Below, piece by piece: positions 7,301 through 10,840 of a stretch of DNA of 10,840 bases. Below the pieces are notes generated by a model that saw only the letters and a list, made by a program, of their open reading frames with translations, made no database searches and had not been told where the DNA came from. The translations under genes and the position numbers were made by a program. The stretch's first letter is position 1, and each line of letters begins with the position of its first letter. Location of the stretch: positions 1-10,840 of the forward strand of contig CAYNDB010000086.1 in assembly GCA_964395915.1 (NCBI GenBank), in the 5' to 3' direction. This stretch comes from CAYNDB01 sp964395915 (GTDB taxonomy: Bacteria > Nitrospinota_A > UBA7883 > JAJRTC01).

Positions 7301-8419
7301 CTTAAGCTTTATGAAAATATCGATAGTGGTTGTGTTAATCGGAGGCTGATCGTCGCCGCTGCTCTCCGTGGACTGTCCAATTATTCCCTGTGACGTCGTG
7401 GATTGGTTCTCGACAGCCTCAACCCCCTGGGCTTCGCTTGGCGAGGTTTGCTTCGGTTTGCTCACGTTTCGATTGATGGTGTTGATAACCATGCTCTCAT
7501 CTACCGATACATGCGGGCGCGCGCCGGCAGGACGCCTTGGAGCGATTTTTGGCTGATCCTTTGGCTTGTCATCGTCGGTGGCCACGTCGTCATTGCCAGC
7601 GCTTGCGTTATCGCCTTCTGTGGCGCCGGTATCTGTTTCTGTATCGGCTTGCGCTGTCTCAGCAGGTTTATCGTCATGCTCGTCATCCGGCTTATCATCT
7701 TGATCCGCAGGAGACGTTATTACCGCAGACCGAGTTTTTAAAGCGGTTCTTTTGGGCTTATTGATAAACGGGATGGTTCTGTTGAAATTATTTAGCCTCT
7801 GTGTTGATATTTTGAACGCGTCTTTTGGAGCGAAACCTATGTTGACCGTTGTTCTGAACCCTGGAGAAATATCGACCCTTGATCTTGCGCTGTCGGTTCC
7901 CTGGACAAAAACCCTTCCTTTATCGCCCGTTTTCCCAAGCAGGTCAATATTAGCGATACCGCCAACAAAGCCTACGATGAAGGGAGGCGTCCCCGCGACA
8001 CCGGCTATGGCCGCCTTTGTGTGATATTCAAATTTTGATTCGTCATCAACCAGTTTTGTCACGGCCGATTTTACGCGCCCGACCAGCAGGCTGAATATGG
8101 AAGTCGTAGACCCTTTTTTATTCCTGTGCAGAGCCTTTATCACCATGTTTGTGGATTTGTCTATACGGATAAGGTCGCCGGTATCAAGCTCAATTTCCAC
8201 CACACCGTTCTCACCAGTTTTTATTCTGTCTCCCTCACGGAATTTGGTTCCAATAACGATTGCGTATGATTTAGAGCCGGCAATGGGAAAAACCGTCGCC
8301 TCCCCTTCAACCAGTACAGCTTTTGCTTTGATCGGAGACGCGCTCCACGCGCTTGCGGGAAACAAAAGAAGACTAAATGCGACAATGACGAAAAGGTAGG
8401 GCCTGAGACTTAAAAACAT
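7298..8419 (-). CDS. Secreted FecR-domain protein with acidic disordered linker
   Basis: This 373-residue exported protein starts with a signal peptide (hydrophobic core residues 8-24, cleavage near ASA24 or WSA27). A FecR-type periplasmic domain follows at about 35-200: a beta-rich region with the GTKFREGDRIKTGENGVVEIEL stretch (57-78) and a motif TKAAIAGVAGTPPFIV at 134-149, in the place of the canonical TPxAVAxVRGTEFxV. Residues 225-300 are low-complexity and acidic, with repeated DDKP units, then Arg/Pro-rich PRRPAGARP. The C-terminal 70 residues are Ser/Thr/Gln/Asn-rich. Classical FecR is an inner-membrane anti-sigma regulator working with an outer-membrane receptor; this protein lacks the cytoplasmic anti-sigma segment, so only the periplasmic half is represented. 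The ATG at 8419 has only a weak AGTGA-like element in front. It is the first gene of the minus-strand run with the barrel and the cyclase. Confidence 0.88.
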   Translation of the reverse strand: MFLSLRPYLFVIVAFSLLLFPASAWSASPIKAKAVLVEGEATVFPIAGSKSYAIVIGTKFREGDRIKTGENGVVEIELDTGDLIRIDKSTNMVIKALHRNKKGSTTSIFSLLVGRVKSAVTKLVDDESKFEYHTKAAIAGVAGTPPFIVGFVGGIANIDLLGKTGDKGRVFVQGTDSARSRVDISPGFRTTVNIGFAPKDAFKISTQRLNNFNRTIPFINKPKRTALKTRSAVITSPADQDDKPDDEHDDKPAETAQADTETDTGATEGDNASAGNDDVATDDDKPKDQPKIAPRRPAGARPHVSVDESMVINTINRNVSKPKQTSPSEAQGVEAVENQSTTSQGIIGQSTESSGDDQPPINTTTIDIFIKLK

Positions 8420-8531
8420 TTTTTCACTAAGGTTTTAGACAGCAGGAGCTTACTGCCGAGTTTTACGGTGAATATCGTATCATCATGGACTACAATATTT
8501 TATAACACGAAAGAGTGTTTCTCACTGTTCA

Positions 8532-8560
8532 ATTTTCATATAACAAGCCCTCAATGTCAA
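8532..8560 (-). promoter_or_regulatory. Candidate promoter of the FecR-barrel-cyclase run
   Basis: On the minus strand a perfect TTGACA (8560-8555) is followed after 17 bp by GAAAAT (8537-8532), a 4-of-6 match to TATAAT. Transcription would start near 8525, leaving a leader of roughly 105 nt before the ATG at 8419. Spacing and the perfect -35 favour it; the mediocre -10 is the weakness. Another AT-rich stretch (TTATAAAAT on the minus strand, about 8495-8505) could serve as an alternative -10. Confidence 0.38.
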
Positions 8561-8620
8561 TGACGCTTATTCAAAGCTATAAAGTCCGTTTCAAGCGTGA
8601 TATTAACCCATGCCAAGACA

Positions 8621-8660
8621 GATTCCTGGTCGCAGGACAGGAGAAAGGCGCCAGGGAATC
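8621..8660. repeat. Bulged inverted repeat in the divergent intergenic region
   Basis: GATTCCTGG at 8621-8629 pairs with CCAGGGAATC at 8651-8660 as nine base pairs with one bulged G; 21 nt lie between. Inside, CCTG (8625-8628) can alternatively pair with CAGG (8633-8636), giving a competing small hairpin. No T-run follows, so it is not a standard terminator. It may be an operator or a leader structure for the rightward genes, or a chance pairing. Confidence 0.4.
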
Positions 8661-8700
8661 CAAATGGACAAATGCCACGGTAAATAACCTTCGTGAATGA

Positions 8701-8706
8701 TATAAT
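8701..8706 (+). promoter_or_regulatory. TATAAT box immediately before the DUF4124 gene
   Basis: A perfect TATAAT ends 6 bp before the ATG at 8713. If it is a real -10 box, transcription would begin at or next to the A of the ATG, giving a leaderless mRNA, which agrees with the lack of any Shine-Dalgarno here. No -35 hexamer is seen at 16-18 bp upstream (sequence near 8677-8684 is CGGTAA-like), so confidence is low. Confidence 0.28.
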
Positions 8707-8712
8707 GACGCC

Positions 8713-9468
8713 ATGTTTTTATACTGGCGACTGCCATTAAAGAGCGCTTTAACACTCATAATTACGGTATGGAGCATATGCCACGGCGGCATATCATCTG
8801 CGCAAACCTATAAATGGGTGGATGACGAAGGGCGTATACACTACAGTAACGACCCGTATGCCGCTAAAAAAGCGGAGGGCGGCGCCCAAAAGGTGGGCCG
8901 GTTATCCGCTCCTCCGCCCGCGGCTAATAATGCTGTAGATAACGATGCCGACGTTAAGGACGCTACCGGTCAGCTCGAAAAAGAGTCTACGGCGAAAGGA
9001 GAAGTTGTCCTGACAGGCGATTTTGAAATCAACCATTCTGTCTCAGGCAGGGCGGTGATAGAAACGACGTTGCAAAACCAGTCTAGCCAGCCTGTGGAGG
9101 GAGTAAGCCTGAGAGTTATTCTTTTCCTTGCGGACAAAGGGCCTGTAGATGAGATAGTAATTCCGGTAAAAGGCGGAAAGAAAAAGCCTGGCGGGCTGCA
9201 GCCGGGAGAAATCGGCAAGGTGGAGTATGAGACTGATTACGATCCTGGAGAAGTGGTCGGATATAAATATAAAGTTGTATGGGATGTAATGACCCCGAAG
9301 TCTCGTGAGAAAACTTCGAATGACGATGCGCCCGGCGAATCTGACGCTGTCGAGAAAGAGGTGAAAGATAAAACCGATGAAAAACCGATGAACCGTTTCA
9401 GACGTAACGTTGAAAATAAACGTAAAAAACGGCTTGAGGAATCGGAACAAGCCAAAGAGAATAAATAG
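8713..9468 (+). CDS. Secreted DUF4124-domain protein with FxLYD/Ig-like middle domain
   Basis: This 251-residue exported protein has a signal peptide (residues 8-30, cleavage near SSA30). It is followed directly by a DUF4124 module, YKWVDDEGRIHYSNDP at 33-48, a short beta unit common at the N-terminus of proteobacterial periplasmic proteins. After a Pro/Ala/Asp linker, residues about 97-192 look like an Ig-like or FxLYD-type beta-sandwich: alternating strands such as GRAVIETTLQNQSSQPVEGV and LRVILFLADKG, then the turn GGLQPGEIGKVEYE. The last 60 residues are highly charged and probably helical or disordered (NRFRRNVENKRKKRLEESEQ). No enzymatic motif is present; a structural or adaptor role in the periplasm is likely. 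There is no Shine-Dalgarno before the ATG. radA follows 16 bp later and may be co-transcribed, though no functional link is evident. Confidence 0.83.
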   Translation: MFLYWRLPLKSALTLIITVWSICHGGISSAQTYKWVDDEGRIHYSNDPYAAKKAEGGAQKVGRLSAPPPAANNAVDNDADVKDATGQLEKESTAKGEVVLTGDFEINHSVSGRAVIETTLQNQSSQPVEGVSLRVILFLADKGPVDEIVIPVKGGKKKPGGLQPGEIGKVEYETDYDPGEVVGYKYKVVWDVMTPKSREKTSNDDAPGESDAVEKEVKDKTDEKPMNRFRRNVENKRKKRLEESEQAKENK

Positions 9469-9484
9469 AAAAGCATAATCCATC

Positions 9485-10840
9485 GTGGCAAAAACATCTA
9501 TCATCTACACCTGCCAGTCTTGCGGACACCAGAGCGCGAAGTGGCTTGGCAAATGCCCCTCTTGCAATAAGTGGGACACTTTTAGCGAAGAACGCGCCGT
9601 CCCCGCATCAGGCTCTGGGAAGAGACGCCCGAAATGGGTGGGTAGCGATGGTAAGGATGAAATCGTTTCCATAACCCAAGTCACATCAGATACAGCGGAC
9701 CGCATCCCGACAACAATTGCGGAGCTGGACAGAACGCTGGGTGGCGGAGTGGTGGCAGGTTCGCTGATACTTGTCGGCGGAGACCCTGGCATTGGTAAAT
9801 CGACGATTCTTTTGCAGGCGGCTGGAGCGATGGCCCGGTCCGCGCCTGTTTTATACGTATCTGGCGAAGAGTCTCCCACTCAAATAAAAATGCGGGGCGA
9901 GAGGCTGGGCTGTATGGTGGACAACCTTTTTCTCCTGCCGGAAACTCAAGTTGAGATAATAGAAAACCATATAGCGAAATTGCGCCCGTCGCTTGTGATT
10001 ATCGATTCTATACAAACCATATATACCGAAGCTTTACCATCGGCTCCGGGGACCGTGGGGCAGGTGCGCGAAGCGGCGGGAAGGTTGCTTCACATCTGTA
10101 AAAAAAGTGGCATACCGATGTTCCTGATAGGGCATGTCACGAAAGACGGAGCGATAGCCGGCCCGCGACTGCTGGAGCATATGGTGGATGTCGTCCTCTA
10201 TTTTGAAGGGGAAAAAGGCGGCGCGTTTCGCATTTTGCGCGGAGTGAAAAACAGGTTCGGCTCAACGAACGAAATCGGCGTGTTCGAGATGAAATCAGAG
10301 GGCCTTATCGGGGTCAGCAATCCTTCCGAACTGTTTTTGTCGGAAATGAAAAGCGGGGTGTCCGGCTCCGTCGTGGTGGCGTGTGTAAACGGCGCCAGAC
10401 CATTGCTTGTGGAAATTCAGGCGCTGGTAGCGTCCACCAACTATCCGTCGCCCCGTAGGACGACCGTGGGGGTGGACCAGAACCGTGTGGCAATACTACT
10501 GGCGATCATAGAAAAAAGGGGCGGATATCACATCGTGGGCGAGGACGTATTCGTGAACGCCGCCGGAGGAGTGCGGATAGATGAGCCGGCGTGCGACCTT
10601 GGGATTATCACATCTATCGTTTCCAGTTTTCGCGATGTGGCTGTCGACCCGCGCACGGTGATTATAGGCGAAGTGGGATTGGGCGGTGAGGTGCGAAGCG
10701 TGCCGCAGACAGAAACCCGTGTTGTGGAAGCTATGAACTTAGGCTTCACCCGCGCCGTGATTCCTAAAATGAAAAAAAGCCCCGCGATGCCATCCGGTAT
10801 AGAGATTGTGGAAGTGGAGGATATCGGTCAGGCGCTGGAC
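9485..10840 (+). CDS. radA: DNA repair protein RadA (Sms), 3' end just beyond the window
   Basis: RadA is a RecA-related hexameric ATPase that drives branch migration and DNA unwinding during recombinational repair. The reading frame starts at GTG 9485 and is open for 452 codons to the last base; the family is about 450-460 residues, so almost nothing is missing. Features in order are a four-Cys zinc finger (Cys10, Cys13, Cys24, Cys27, in TCQSCG and CPSC), Walker A GGDPGIGKST at 98-107 with Lys105, a Walker B-like LVIIDSIQT near 170-178, the RadA signature KNRFG at 255-259, and a Lon-protease-like C-terminal domain from about residue 285, including ASTNYPSPRRTTVGVDQNR and VFVNAAGGVRIDEPACDLG. 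There is no clear Shine-Dalgarno before the GTG, but the start is fixed by the zinc finger, which begins only a few residues in. The stop codon lies outside the window. Confidence 0.97.
   Translation, partial: MAKTSIIYTCQSCGHQSAKWLGKCPSCNKWDTFSEERAVPASGSGKRRPKWVGSDGKDEIVSITQVTSDTADRIPTTIAELDRTLGGGVVAGSLILVGGDPGIGKSTILLQAAGAMARSAPVLYVSGEESPTQIKMRGERLGCMVDNLFLLPETQVEIIENHIAKLRPSLVIIDSIQTIYTEALPSAPGTVGQVREAAGRLLHICKKSGIPMFLIGHVTKDGAIAGPRLLEHMVDVVLYFEGEKGGAFRILRGVKNRFGSTNEIGVFEMKSEGLIGVSNPSELFLSEMKSGVSGSVVVACVNGARPLLVEIQALVASTNYPSPRRTTVGVDQNRVAILLAIIEKRGGYHIVGEDVFVNAAGGVRIDEPACDLGIITSIVSSFRDVAVDPRTVIIGEVGLGGEVRSVPQTETRVVEAMNLGFTRAVIPKMKKSPAMPSGIEIVEVEDIGQALD

Larger units (their letters stand above)
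8420..8712. other. Divergent intergenic region between the FecR-like gene and the DUF4124 gene
   Basis: These 293 bp separate the leftward and rightward transcription units, so promoters for both should lie here. A minus-strand TTGACA with a moderate -10 is found at 8532-8560, a bulged inverted repeat at 8621-8660, and a plus-strand TATAAT at 8701-8706. A near-palindrome (GCAG/CTGC arms) occupies 8442-8456 in the probable leader of the leftward unit. A 61-codon open frame at 8515-8700 has no Shine-Dalgarno and no recognisable domain, and is not called as a gene. Confidence 0.6.

Noticed and set aside
7403..7741. Plus-strand open frames opposite the acidic tail of the FecR-like gene
   Set aside because: They are by-products of the low-complexity Asp/Lys/Pro coding on the minus strand.
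8515..8700. 61-codon plus-strand open frame in the divergent intergenic region
   Set aside because: It has no Shine-Dalgarno, no recognisable motif or signal and an unremarkable composition, and it overlaps the likely leftward promoter and the inverted repeat.
9043..9504. 153-codon minus-strand open frame opposite the DUF4124 gene
   Set aside because: It mirrors a well-supported secreted protein and shows no family signature.
9505..9879. 124-codon minus-strand open frame opposite radA
   Set aside because: The plus strand carries the unmistakable RadA zinc finger and Walker A; the antisense frame is a shadow.

Overview
The window looks like ordinary chromosome of a Gram-negative, probably motile or glycan-decorating bacterium. 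Envelope genes show this: a predicted outer-membrane beta-barrel ending in Phe, several signal peptides, a periplasmic FecR-type protein and a CHASE2 sensor. Base composition is mixed and codon use looks even from gene to gene. No insertion sequence, integrase, CRISPR array, tRNA or rRNA was seen. The phylum cannot be fixed from the sequence alone; a deep-branching proteobacterial, Desulfobacterota-like or Nitrospinota/Nitrospirota-like host would fit. Most genes lack a recognisable Shine-Dalgarno sequence.

Layout. (1) Bases 1-603, plus strand: the C-terminal part of an N-acyl-D-amino-acid deacylase-type amidohydrolase, cut by the window edge. (2) Bases 604-696: a short intergenic region with a perfect TATAAT box overlapped by an 8-bp inverted repeat. 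(3) Bases 697-3798, plus strand: a tight run with 12-16 bp gaps, holding the fluoride channel crcB/fluC, a DUF190 PII-like protein, a soluble GGDEF diguanylate cyclase and a compact MptE-like/DUF115 (Maf-related) protein. (4) Bases 3833-8419, minus strand: a three-gene run read leftward, holding a secreted FecR-domain protein, an outer-membrane barrel and a CHASE2-class III adenylyl cyclase. (5) Bases 8420-8712: a divergent intergenic region with a candidate leftward promoter, a bulged inverted repeat and a TATAAT box. (6) Bases 8713-10840, plus strand: a secreted DUF4124 protein followed 16 bp later by radA, which is nearly complete when the window ends.

The most interesting unit is the minus-strand trio. 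Its products would lie in the periplasm (FecR-like), the outer membrane (barrel) and the inner membrane (CHASE2 sensor with a cytoplasmic cyclase). Together they could form an envelope-to-cAMP signalling path. It converges tail to tail, with only 34 bp between stop codons, on an operon encoding a diguanylate cyclase, so genes for two nucleotide second messengers sit side by side. Whether they interact is inference only. The crcB-DUF190 pair is a familiar fluoride-resistance neighbourhood; the two genes that follow it are a less obvious combination.
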